22,434 nucleotides of DNA, taken from positions 1 through 22,434 of IMG/VR virus record IMGVR_UViG_3300017917_001063, one strand, 5' to 3'. This stretch comes from a virus. The notes under the pieces are model-generated. The model was not told where the DNA came from. It did no database searches and worked only from the letters and a program-made list of their open reading frames with translations. Shown piece after piece: positions 8,201-14,619 of this stretch. The position numbers and the translations under genes are program-made. Numbering within the stretch: the first letter of the stretch is position 1; every line of letters begins with the position of its first letter.

Positions 8201-8732
8201 AAATTCTAATAAATCAATTGGATATAATTTATATGGATTTCAGATATGGGCCTTATATAATAATAGTTATTCATTTACAGAAAGAAAAAAATTATTTGGA
8301 ATATATGTTAATGATACAGAGTTAATATTTTATGCAGAACCAGAGTATGGTAGCAAAAGAGCTATTATATCTGCATACGAAAGAGTAGCAACTGTAGAAA
8401 CCAAATATACAAATGTTACATATCATCAAAACGGTATAAAACAAAATATATATATAGAGCCATTAAAGTGGTCAATGTTTACAATTGAGTTTCCAACACC
8501 AATGGCATTTAATGGAATATCTGGACAACTAGAGTTATATAGTGGATCAGTTTTTAATAATATTTCTTTATATAATTCTTCAATAACAAATATAGTTGAT
8601 GATATATTTGAATCGCATCTAGGGTTATCAAACATTGTTCATCAAGATAGTACTACACTTTCTATTGATTCAGATGCATTAGAGTTTTATAGTGGCGTTA
8701 GTTGGTCAAATTTTACATACAAAGCGATATAA
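5232..8732 (+). CDS. Large lectin-like minor tail / receptor-binding protein
   Basis: This 1166-residue protein probably forms a tail-tip fibre or baseplate component that binds the host surface. The N-terminus (PQNIFNLYSAVAFADHPLATWSLDDD) resembles actinophage minor tail proteins with a 'HPLAxWxLDD' opening. A concanavalin/LamG-like beta-sandwich is suggested at about residues 285-415 (TAEFWMRIAP, then LMINGSLVITK and KFEIDSFSIYPY). Similar strand patterns recur around 650-715 (YFFVGLDIAKVSLYASS) and 980-1120 (YGFQIWALYNN), so there may be three lectin-like units. The sequence is strikingly rich in Asn, Ser, Tyr, Ile and Lys and visibly more AT-rich than the capsid genes. ATG 5232 is chosen for its Shine-Dalgarno site AAGGAG. 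Its position upstream of the portal, not downstream of the tape measure, is unusual. No depolymerase motif was recognised. Confidence 0.75.
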   Translation: MPQNIFNLYSAVAFADHPLATWSLDDDFSFLSLVGASPVWTITNGASASIVNPPKQKPQETVGIGDVGLFTYDFAASASTMTIKSQSFSNASTDSLKPTVCINTFLYTYNSDISSVEIGFEYGDTKSYSTYTNPAKDSWTRIAHTAPVPNSTSIYPYIKFTFSTSNRTISLYNFSVGQWSELSNHLSTGSVPINFNSLSSSASLATAWGTSFSTSPSAYKVYEADTYGFVDDHGYYIVENNRMLAENNNMPMVYGSGNITSINASQNNVPSLVFPGKGFLNESGKYDTYTAEFWMRIAPLSNTPVKIFGCTSNDDGIYVDQNFITINVGPYITSYFVGKWYRPMLIHFMYSSNQISLMINGSLVITKNISIDDIEYQGISNDWVGFYSSSSIKKFEIDSFSIYPYIVTSNMAKRKFVYGQGVDNINDIVKKFGGNPTAIDFSFSNYSKNIMFPDTMPWNSGIHSNLTPQKNYLELPQYLLPQFVSYTENKELFNKNRDLRSWNGILQYTWTYWKDYLWQKLSMSREMQLLYDNYYNQSSSNEKVYISMRPNTSYTFNSSLLFEDANPINDNVASFFGIYSINKNEIEYAINSVANGGLGQTYMTLLEFKNKNNDIFSVRISDINLSLRTFKIKYYINSYQINSDLEETISYPSTQYDNVYFFVGLDIAKVSLYASSRLKNYFKNMNDLQLSISGNSTNQFTGRFYRFNFDNQFFTNNNMSSYFDINGFAKKSTSCTILYTDAIFSYIGNYTLLFKKANKSIIMDIGSSGYWQSSIPMYQLGSYITKPNGSQIFDLDMIQFNIDIPSGFSNADSYDNSDVFNAYVTIQRYQDVGKIPYSNYTEVENINSERYVDFNKYSKIVLDVKKFKISNGSIIFPPKSIVDFKNMYLTFHIEIKSNGINTGNFQLQKMSLASLAFDNDKLYQLGTSNGNNLYPFTRQSVSYSPKLNNPFLIYKESTPYLYLTSDSGIQTLPYSDLDNEGFTRGISIPINSNKSIGYNLYGFQIWALYNNSYSFTERKKLFGIYVNDTELIFYAEPEYGSKRAIISAYERVATVETKYTNVTYHQNGIKQNIYIEPLKWSMFTIEFPTPMAFNGISGQLELYSGSVFNNISLYNSSITNIVDDIFESHLGLSNIVHQDSTTLSIDSDALEFYSGVSWSNFTYKAI

Positions 8733-8734
8733 TA

Positions 8735-8743
8735 TGGTACAAT
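8735..8743 (+). promoter_or_regulatory. Extended -10 promoter giving a predicted leaderless mRNA
   Basis: The bases read TGGTACAAT. The hexamer TACAAT ends at 8743 and ATG is at 8750, the same six-base gap as at 381/388. No Shine-Dalgarno site is present. A second TATAAT (8728-8733) overlaps the previous stop codon. Confidence 0.6.
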
Positions 8744-8749
8744 TATGTC

Positions 8750-9094
8750 ATGAAAGAGCCAAACTCTAAATTAACTGTTCTTAAAAAGAATAGAAAAGAT
8801 GGAATTTATGTATGGATGTTGCCAACTGGAAAAGTAATTGGTGACGGAAATGGCAATATAATGAACATACCTGCAATTGAGTATGACATTGATGCAATAA
8901 ATAAAATTACAAATGCTGCTAGACACTATGGATATCAAGAAGGAAAAGCAGAGTTTTGGCCAGGTACAAGAAGAGTATCAGAGATGGAACATTCAGAACA
9001 GTTAGATAGATTAAAAGAAGGATACATTCCTAGTGAAACAGATCTAGGCGCATGGATAGACGCAGCAAAGGGTATAGCAGCGCATGGAGAATGA
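8750..9094 (+). CDS. Conserved small protein upstream of portal, unknown role
   Basis: The 114-residue soluble protein has the pattern GIYVWMLPTGKVIGDGNGNIMN, a middle segment IDAINKITNAARHYGYQEGKAEF, then PGTRRVSEMEHSEQLDRLKEGYIPSE. I recall similar proteins just before the portal gene in many actinobacteriophages; their function is unknown. They may take part in head assembly or in coupling with the terminase, but that is only inferred from position. ATG 8750 is chosen because it falls at the predicted transcript start; an in-frame ATG at 8702 lies inside the preceding gene. The end overlaps the portal gene start by 11 bases, suggesting translational coupling. Confidence 0.8.
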   Translation: MKEPNSKLTVLKKNRKDGIYVWMLPTGKVIGDGNGNIMNIPAIEYDIDAINKITNAARHYGYQEGKAEFWPGTRRVSEMEHSEQLDRLKEGYIPSETDLGAWIDAAKGIAAHGE

Positions 9095-10640
9095 AGATAT
9101 GCTAAGCGCAAGAATAGATCGACCAATAGTAAAAGATTCACTAATGGCAGATCCATTTTTAGTAGACTCTGAAATAGCAAAGCAATATTCTGGTATTGAT
9201 ACAAATTTTAAACGTCGTATGAGTAGAAAAATGTCAAAGGTGTGGACAGGCACTGATGATGCAAAGTCAAAACAACTAATTCCTCTTCAAGACATTACAA
9301 CTGCGTATGGCCTGTTTGACGTTATTGTTCCACCATATAATCTTGATGAATTGGCGTCATTCTATGAAACTTCATTTGCAAACCATGCAGCAATAAATGC
9401 AAAGGTATCAAACATAGCTGGACTAGGATATCATTTTGACTTGTCATCATCTACAAAAGAAAAGCTTGAAGAGGCTGGTAATGATGAGCAGCTTATGCGG
9501 GCATATAATAAAATTGAACGTGGTAAGAATGAGTTAACAGAATGGCTTGAGTCAAAGAATGATGAGGATACTTTTACACACATTCTTGAAAAAGCACTTA
9601 TTGATTACGAAGCTACTGGTAATGGATATATAGAAATTGGAAGAACTGTAACTGGTGAAATAGGATATATTGGACATATACCTGCAACTACAATAAGAGT
9701 AAGACGAATGAGAGATGGGTATGTTCAAATTGTAAATCAACAGACAGTTTTCTTTAAAAACTTTCAAGATAAAAGTGGAAAGAATCCAGTAACATCTGAT
9801 CCAAGGCCAAATGAACTTATTCATCTAAAGAAATATACTCCAAAAAATAGCTATTATGGAATTCCAGATGCCCTTTCTGCTGCCAACTCAATAGTTGGAG
9901 ATTCTTTAGCATCAAGATATAATATTGATTATTTTGAAAATAAGGCTGTACCACGATATATTGTTACTCTTAAGGGTGGGAAACTATCAAATGAGTCTGA
10001 AGATAAATTATTTAGATTTTTGCAGGCTGGACTAAGAGGTCAAAATCATAGAACTCTATTTCTTCCACTACCTGGAGACAGTCCAGATAATAAAGTAGAA
10101 TTTAAGATGGAGGCAATAGAAAACGGTATACAAGATGGATCATTTGACCAATATCGTAAATCAAATCGTGAAGATATTCTAATGTCTCATCAAATGCCAA
10201 TGTCTAAGGTAGGATCTGCTGCTGGAGTATCAATTGCATCTGCACTAGCATCTGATCGAACATTCAAGGAGCAAGTAGCTAGACCAGCTCAAAGAAATAT
10301 TGAAAAAATTATAAATAAAATAATAAAAGAACGAACAGATATGTTTATATTTAAATTAAATGAATTAACTCTTACAGACGAAAATACTCAAAGCCAAATT
10401 GATGAAAGATATTTGAAGATGCAGGTTGTTGTACCAAATGAAGTACGACAAAGACTTGGATTAACAATGAGAGCAGAGGGACAAAATCCAGTAGTGATAA
10501 GTCCTCAGCAAAGAGCAGAAATGCTAGCACAAACACGCGGTACAAGGCAAAGAGATACTCAAAGGCAGAATAATGCATCCGACTCAACAGCTACCACAAC
10601 TGGTAGAAATCCTGGTGGAGAAGGAAGAGTAGCGCAGTAA
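9084..10640 (+). CDS. Portal protein (PBSX/XkdE-like)
   Basis: The portal forms the dodecameric ring at one capsid vertex through which DNA enters and leaves. The 518-residue protein has the typical order: an N-terminal wing with LASFYETSFANHAAINAKVSN (about 90-110), ATGNGYIEI at 177-185, the strong family segment NELIHLKKYTPKNSYYGIPD at 243-262, then a helical stem region with SIASALASDRTFKEQVARPAQR, and a disordered Gln/Thr/Arg-rich tail. The start is either ATG 9084, overlapping the previous gene, or ATG 9099, which has GGAG nine bases upstream. No terminase gene precedes it, which is unusual. The next gene has its own promoter at 10655-10666. Confidence 0.92.
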   Translation: MENEDMLSARIDRPIVKDSLMADPFLVDSEIAKQYSGIDTNFKRRMSRKMSKVWTGTDDAKSKQLIPLQDITTAYGLFDVIVPPYNLDELASFYETSFANHAAINAKVSNIAGLGYHFDLSSSTKEKLEEAGNDEQLMRAYNKIERGKNELTEWLESKNDEDTFTHILEKALIDYEATGNGYIEIGRTVTGEIGYIGHIPATTIRVRRMRDGYVQIVNQQTVFFKNFQDKSGKNPVTSDPRPNELIHLKKYTPKNSYYGIPDALSAANSIVGDSLASRYNIDYFENKAVPRYIVTLKGGKLSNESEDKLFRFLQAGLRGQNHRTLFLPLPGDSPDNKVEFKMEAIENGIQDGSFDQYRKSNREDILMSHQMPMSKVGSAAGVSIASALASDRTFKEQVARPAQRNIEKIINKIIKERTDMFIFKLNELTLTDENTQSQIDERYLKMQVVVPNEVRQRLGLTMRAEGQNPVVISPQQRAEMLAQTRGTRQRDTQRQNNASDSTATTTGRNPGGEGRVAQ

Positions 10641-10654
10641 CAATTAATAAAAAA

Positions 10655-10666
10655 TACATATATAAT
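10655..10666 (+). promoter_or_regulatory. Promoter of the protease gene, TACATATATAAT type
   Basis: TATAAT at 10661-10666 is a consensus -10. The 12 bases TACATATATAAT recur exactly at 15803-15814 before the tail-tube gene. The start should be near 10673 and ATG is at 10676, so the leader is nearly absent and no Shine-Dalgarno site is seen. Confidence 0.55.
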
Positions 10667-10675
10667 AGGTATGAT

Positions 10676-12049
10676 ATGACTACTTTATCAAAAGCTTTTT
10701 GGGCTACAGACGGTGACAAAATTAGTTTTTCTATGCCAATTCAAAAAGTAGACAAGGAAAAGAGAATAGTCTCTGGATGGGCAACCTTGGATACACTTGA
10801 TAAGCAGGGAGATATCGTCAGTATAGACGCATCTGCTAAGGCATTTCAAAGATTTAGAGGAAATATTCGTGAACAGCATACTCCAATAGCAGTTGGCAAG
10901 ATGGTTTCTTTTAAACAAGATAAGTATTTTGACAAGGAAACGGGCCAGGTACATAATGGAATATATGTTGATGTATATATTTCAAAAGGAGCACAAGACA
11001 CATGGTATAAGGTTACTGAGGATATCCTTACAGGATTTTCTATTGGTGGAAGAATAAAAGACTCAGAAGATACCTATACAAAAAGTGTAGATGGTCCAGT
11101 TAGACTTATAAAAGAGTATGAGCTTGATGAGCTTTCTCTTGTAGATAATCCAGCTAATCCAGATGCAAATATTGTTTCAATTCAAAAATTTGCATCAAAT
11201 GGAGATGAGTTGCAGGTAGAAAAGAACTATCTAGAAAACGTACTTTGGTGCTCAAAGAATGACATGATTATATTAAGCGATGCTAGTTCAAAGTCATGTC
11301 CACAGTGTAATAATGACATGGTTAATGTAGGATTTGTTGAAAGTAATGATATAAATAAGTCTGAAACAATCATGAATCTTTTTGACACATTTATAAAGAG
11401 TTCAGATGAGCAATCTGATGATAGAGAAGCGATTGACGAACTAGCCAAGTCAATTGCTGAAAATAATGAGAAGGAGGGGATTAGCATGGCAGGACGCAGA
11501 AAAGCTGTTGCTGTAGAAGACGATTCTATTACAAAGTCAGAAGAAGTTGTTGAAGAAGTTGTTGAAGAAACAGCAGAAGAAGCAGCAGAAGAAGTCGTTG
11601 AAGAGCCTGTTGATGAACCAGCAGAAGAGCCAGCAGAGGATGATGAAGATGATGAAGATTCTGAAGCTGATGTTGTTGTAGAAGAGGCTATCGAAAAATC
11701 CGAAACTCCTACAGATATTAATGAGGACTTGGCAAAATCAATTAATGAAGTCAAGACTTCTCTTGTAGAGGTTTTTGCAGATCTATCTGCAACAATTAAG
11801 TCCCTTAAGAGTGAAATTGAAGGTTTAACAAAGTCAGTTGAATCTACAAATAATGAAATTAATGTTGTAAAAAGCAATGTTAATGACGTTAAGGGAAACT
11901 TAAGCGAATTTGGTCAGCGTATTGATGAAGTTGAAGCAGATACAGCTGTCCGTAAGTCTGGCGATCTTGGCGGGGTCGTTCAGGAAGTAAGGATAAATAA
12001 GTCGATGTGGGGCGGTCGTTTCCTCAGTTCCGCTGACCTATATCGGTAA
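10676..12049 (+). CDS. Prohead protease fused to capsid scaffold
   Basis: The N-terminal part (to about residue 170) is a prohead serine protease of the HK97/XkdF-like type that processes capsid proteins during maturation. Catalytic candidates are His68 in REQHTPIAVGK, Ser122 in TGFSIGGRI and an acidic residue in ELDELSLVDNPANP (150-162). A Cys cluster follows (Cys192, then CPQC at 208-211), like an incomplete zinc ribbon. The C-terminal part is scaffold-like: a long Glu/Asp/Val-rich stretch (about 285-345), a coiled coil (about 355-425) and a basic end, INKSMWGGRF. A strong internal start at 11486 could make the scaffold alone. The order protease-scaffold-capsid fits its role. The first half has a nearly leaderless start and the nested gene a strong ribosome site, which could set the ratio of the two products. 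Confidence 0.88.
   Translation: MTTLSKAFWATDGDKISFSMPIQKVDKEKRIVSGWATLDTLDKQGDIVSIDASAKAFQRFRGNIREQHTPIAVGKMVSFKQDKYFDKETGQVHNGIYVDVYISKGAQDTWYKVTEDILTGFSIGGRIKDSEDTYTKSVDGPVRLIKEYELDELSLVDNPANPDANIVSIQKFASNGDELQVEKNYLENVLWCSKNDMIILSDASSKSCPQCNNDMVNVGFVESNDINKSETIMNLFDTFIKSSDEQSDDREAIDELAKSIAENNEKEGISMAGRRKAVAVEDDSITKSEEVVEEVVEETAEEAAEEVVEEPVDEPAEEPAEDDEDDEDSEADVVVEEAIEKSETPTDINEDLAKSINEVKTSLVEVFADLSATIKSLKSEIEGLTKSVESTNNEINVVKSNVNDVKGNLSEFGQRIDEVEADTAVRKSGDLGGVVQEVRINKSMWGGRFLSSADLYR
11486..12049 (+). CDS. Candidate separate scaffold protein from an in-frame internal start
   Basis: An internal ATG (MAGRRKAVAV...) in the same frame as the protease gene is preceded by AAGGAGGGG (11471-11479) with good spacing. 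It would yield a 187-residue product made only of the acidic stretch, coiled coil and basic tail: a free scaffold that holds capsid subunits during assembly and is then removed. The layout matches lambda C/Nu3, where a scaffold is nested in-frame at the 3' end of a protease gene. The purine-rich site could be a chance result of the Glu/Lys/Gly codons, but it is the best Shine-Dalgarno match in the gene and lies exactly at the domain boundary. Confidence 0.6.
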   Translation: MAGRRKAVAVEDDSITKSEEVVEEVVEETAEEAAEEVVEEPVDEPAEEPAEDDEDDEDSEADVVVEEAIEKSETPTDINEDLAKSINEVKTSLVEVFADLSATIKSLKSEIEGLTKSVESTNNEINVVKSNVNDVKGNLSEFGQRIDEVEADTAVRKSGDLGGVVQEVRINKSMWGGRFLSSADLYR

Positions 12050-12069
12050 TAAACCAGGAGGTGAAAAAA

Positions 12070-13071
12070 ATGTCAGATGAAATTCTAGAAAAAGCAGCCG
12101 CAGCAGGCGTAGTAGTATCTGGAGGTATCGGTGCTGTTACAAATCCAGCACTCTACGACCTTGGTGTAGTTGGCAGTACAACTGACGACGGCGGTATTCT
12201 CAGTCCTGAGCAGTCTCGCCAGTTCATTGAGTACATTTGGGAGCAGCAGGTTTTGGCACAGGATGGTCGCAGAGTAACAATGCGTTCCAATACAGCAGAA
12301 CTTGAAAAACTAAATGTTGGTGAACGTGTTATTCGTGCAGCAAACCAGGCAGATGGTACATATACAAATGCAGCAGTTGCTTTCACAAAGGTTGAAATAA
12401 CAACCAAGAAGATTAGACTAGATTGGGAAGTATCTACTGAAGCCCTAGAGGACAACCTAGAGGGTTCAGCATTGGAAGACCATCTTGTTCGTACAATGAC
12501 TAGAGCATTTGCTAATGATCTTGAAGATCTTGCTATTAACGGTACTGGATCTGGAACAAACTCATTCCTTAATATCCTACAGGGATTTTATGCAAAGGAA
12601 GCAAGTGGAAACCAGGCAACAGCCGTTAGCTCAAGTGGTTCAGCATGGACTGTTCAGGATCTACAGAGCATTGTTCTAGCTATGCCACGCAAGTATCGTG
12701 GATCTCGTTCAGCAATGAAGTTCTACACAGGTAGCCCAACAATGTCAAGCTTGTTGAATCAGCTAGCTCAGACAGGAAACTTCAACTCTGAAAGAATTGT
12801 TGAGAGAATTGTTGATGGAACAGTTCCTCAAATAGTTGGTGCTCCAATACAGTATCGTGTACTTGGACTACCAATTGTTGAGGTTCCATTCTTCCCTGAC
12901 AATTATGTAGCTCTTACATTCCCTGAAAATAGAATTTGGGGCTTCCAGAGAGATGTAACTGTTCATCGTGAATTCAAGCCAAAGAAGGACACAGTTGAAT
13001 ATACAGTATTTGTTCGTTTCGGCGTACAGATCGAAGAAGTCGGCGCAGTCGCTTACGGCAAGAAGTCATAA
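12070..13071 (+). CDS. Major capsid protein, HK97 fold
   Basis: This 333-residue protein forms the icosahedral shell. It has the order expected of HK97-fold capsids: an N-terminal arm, the E-loop region with VGERVIRAANQADGTYTNAAVAFTKVEI (about 85-115), a spine helix after LDWEVSTEALEDNLEG, the P-domain with LEDLAINGTGSG, and an A-domain with VPQIVGAPIQYRVLGLPIVEVP and FVRFGVQIEEVGAV near the end. ATG 12070 is chosen because AGGAGGTGA (12055-12063) is placed ideally; GTG 12061 overlaps it. There is no long delta domain, in keeping with a separate scaffold in the upstream gene. Arg is often coded by CGT/CGC, unlike the AGA-rich neighbours, as expected of a very highly expressed gene. A strong terminator follows. 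Confidence 0.95.
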   Translation: MSDEILEKAAAAGVVVSGGIGAVTNPALYDLGVVGSTTDDGGILSPEQSRQFIEYIWEQQVLAQDGRRVTMRSNTAELEKLNVGERVIRAANQADGTYTNAAVAFTKVEITTKKIRLDWEVSTEALEDNLEGSALEDHLVRTMTRAFANDLEDLAINGTGSGTNSFLNILQGFYAKEASGNQATAVSSSGSAWTVQDLQSIVLAMPRKYRGSRSAMKFYTGSPTMSSLLNQLAQTGNFNSERIVERIVDGTVPQIVGAPIQYRVLGLPIVEVPFFPDNYVALTFPENRIWGFQRDVTVHREFKPKKDTVEYTVFVRFGVQIEEVGAVAYGKKS

Positions 13072-13088
13072 TAATTAAATAATGCTGA

Positions 13089-13121
13089 GAGGGGAGGCTA
13101 CGGCCTCCCTTCTTGCATTTT
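13089..13121 (+). terminator. Terminator with UACG tetraloop after the capsid gene
   Basis: A 10-base stem (13089-13098 with 13103-13112, one G-T pair) closes on a C(TACG)G loop, the very stable UNCG tetraloop class. A T-rich tail follows. It should cap the capsid mRNA; the next promoter begins at 13126. Confidence 0.85.
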
Positions 13122-13125
13122 GTAA

Positions 13126-13134
13126 TGATATAAT
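13126..13134 (+). promoter_or_regulatory. Consensus extended -10 promoter, leaderless downstream gene
   Basis: TGATATAAT is a perfect extended -10 except for the missing -35. The next ATG is at 13142, at the predicted transcript start, with no Shine-Dalgarno site. It restarts transcription for the neck operon (13142-15798). Confidence 0.65.
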
Positions 13135-13141
13135 GAATAAT

Positions 13142-13315
13142 ATGTCAGATAAAGTAGCTGTTTTTGCAGAAAATGGCCTCTTTGATCCCTTCCTTGGAAG
13201 ATTAAACAAGGGGTATAACATTGTAACTGAAGAAAATGCAGATGCTTGGATGCATATAACAAATAAAGTAAGATTAGCAACTTCACAAGAAGTAGCTAAT
13301 TTTTATGGAGTATAA
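13142..13315 (+). CDS. Small capsid-adjacent protein, unknown role
   Basis: The 57-residue protein contains GYNIVTEENADAWMHI and ends VRLATSQEVANFYGV, a pattern I recall from small proteins next to capsid genes in actinobacteriophages (GYNIVT.., VR.AT.EEVA..YGV). Function is unknown; its position suggests a capsid decoration, head-completion or assembly helper role. ATG 13142 is chosen because it lies at the predicted transcript start of the TGATATAAT promoter; upstream in-frame codons overlap the terminator and promoter. The stop codon is directly followed by the next ATG, indicating coupled translation. Confidence 0.75.
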   Translation: MSDKVAVFAENGLFDPFLGRLNKGYNIVTEENADAWMHITNKVRLATSQEVANFYGV

Positions 13316-14182
13316 ATGGAAATACTTAGGCTTCCTGAATCAGGCTCAATTCAGGCTACATTTGATGTACCAGTTTCAAATGCTATATATACTGCTTCTT
13401 ATACAGACCTAATTACTGGTAAATCATATTCTGCTTCTGCAACATCAACAAATAATAAATCTATAACATTTACTTTAGACAATTATTATATGACATACTC
13501 TGGTGACATTGAATTTAGCATATATCGCTCTGGATCAATTATTTATTCAGATTTAGTAAGAGTTGTTAGGCCATATTGTGATATATCATCAATAAAAAAT
13601 GTATTAAGTATAACTTCTGCAAAAGCAATTGAACTTGAATCAACTGCTAGAGCAATTATTGAATCTCAAGCTGGAGAGTTTCATTTTATAAGAAAAGAAA
13701 AAGAAATATCTGCAATGGGTCTTGACTTTTTACCAGTAAATGAAAGAATAGAAACATTATATAAAATGTATGAAAATGGAGAGCTTATTCATGACTCTTC
13801 AAATAGTGAATTAAATCTATATAGAATAAGTGTTGATAAGTCATCTATTGTTCCAATTGATACAATTCAAAATAAAGTAGAATACCAAAAGGTATGGAAA
13901 GATAGATACCTTGATGTATCATTTGCAAATGGATACGATTATTTATTAGATGCAGATTTTGGATATAGAGTAATTCCACAAGATATACAGAAGGCTTGCT
14001 CACTTCTTATAACAGATCTATCAAACAATAATATGCAATATATTAATAAGTATATTGAAATGTTTGACAATGTTGAATTTAGACTTCAGTTTGCTAAAGA
14101 TTTTGCAAAAGGTACTGGGAATATGATAGTTGACAATATTCTATCTAAATATAAAAATAGAATAGTTCCTGGAGTAATATAA
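13316..14182 (+). CDS. Head-tail connector (adaptor) protein with extra N-terminal beta domain
   Basis: By position and size this 288-residue protein is the adaptor that docks under the portal. The first 90 residues look like a beta-sandwich (alternating segments such as IYTASYTDLITGKSYSASA and ITFTLDNYYMTY, then IEFSIYRSGSIIYSDLVRVV), possibly Ig-like. The remainder is mainly helical (CDISSIKNVLSITSAKAIELESTARAIIES; then VIPQDIQKACSLLITDLSNN), in keeping with the gp6/gp15-like adaptor fold, in which helices near the N-terminus form the ring. The start ATG directly abuts the previous stop, and the end overlaps the next start by one base (TAATG). Assignment rests mostly on order within the neck operon; a receptor or tail role for the beta domain is not excluded. 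Confidence 0.65.
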   Translation: MEILRLPESGSIQATFDVPVSNAIYTASYTDLITGKSYSASATSTNNKSITFTLDNYYMTYSGDIEFSIYRSGSIIYSDLVRVVRPYCDISSIKNVLSITSAKAIELESTARAIIESQAGEFHFIRKEKEISAMGLDFLPVNERIETLYKMYENGELIHDSSNSELNLYRISVDKSSIVPIDTIQNKVEYQKVWKDRYLDVSFANGYDYLLDADFGYRVIPQDIQKACSLLITDLSNNNMQYINKYIEMFDNVEFRLQFAKDFAKGTGNMIVDNILSKYKNRIVPGVI

Positions 14183-14619
14183 TGTTTAGCGGGATGAACG
14201 ATCTTCTTTATCCAATGTCAGCAGATATATATTATGCAGAGCAGGAACAAAATGATTTTGGAGAAGTTACAAGATCATGGAAAAAAGATAGAACTATAAA
14301 ATGCTCTGCAATTAAAAAGAATCCAAATGCAAGAACACCAAACTATGTTGATGTATCAACAGAACTTGAATACGATATTGTAATAAACTTTAGAACAAAT
14401 GAAGATGTTCAAATTTCATCTGAAGATAATTCATATAGAATTACAGATATTATTATTGCAAATATTTGTGATGCTGCGGGTAATGTGGTATGGAAAGAAG
14501 ATCGTGATCACTCAACACTGTTTGAGATAAGGTCAATAGAACCAATGCTTGATCCACTAAGCGTAACTATGGGATATAGAATTCATTGTGTCCGTCTAGA
14601 CAATCAGGGGACGATATGA
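14182..14619 (+). CDS. Head closure (stopper) protein, probable
   Basis: The 145-residue beta-rich protein has the plan of phage head-closure proteins: short N-terminus (MNDLLYPMSADIYYAEQEQNDFGEVTRSW), several strands, VNFRTNEDVQ-like loop and a C-terminal strand with ITDIIIANICDAAG and RSIEPMLDPLS. Such proteins form the ring that seals the head after packaging and joins it to the tail. Start and stop overlap the neighbours (TAATG at the start, ATGA at the end), so translation is coupled in the neck operon. Name is based on order and fold impression. Confidence 0.65.
   Translation: MFSGMNDLLYPMSADIYYAEQEQNDFGEVTRSWKKDRTIKCSAIKKNPNARTPNYVDVSTELEYDIVINFRTNEDVQISSEDNSYRITDIIIANICDAAGNVVWKEDRDHSTLFEIRSIEPMLDPLSVTMGYRIHCVRLDNQGTI

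Noticed and set aside
11540-11640. GAA-type tandem DNA repeat
   Set aside because: Explained by Glu/Val/Ala codons of the acidic scaffold; no exact repeat unit of interest.
11227-11877. Long leftward open frame, Ser/Thr-rich, opposite the scaffold
   Set aside because: It is the complement of the GAA/GTT-rich acidic scaffold codons; Ser/Thr low complexity, no ribosome site, and the rightward protein is clearly real.
12153-12455. Leftward open frame opposite the capsid gene
   Set aside because: It lies fully within a certain capsid gene, with no promoter or ribosome site and no recognisable motif.
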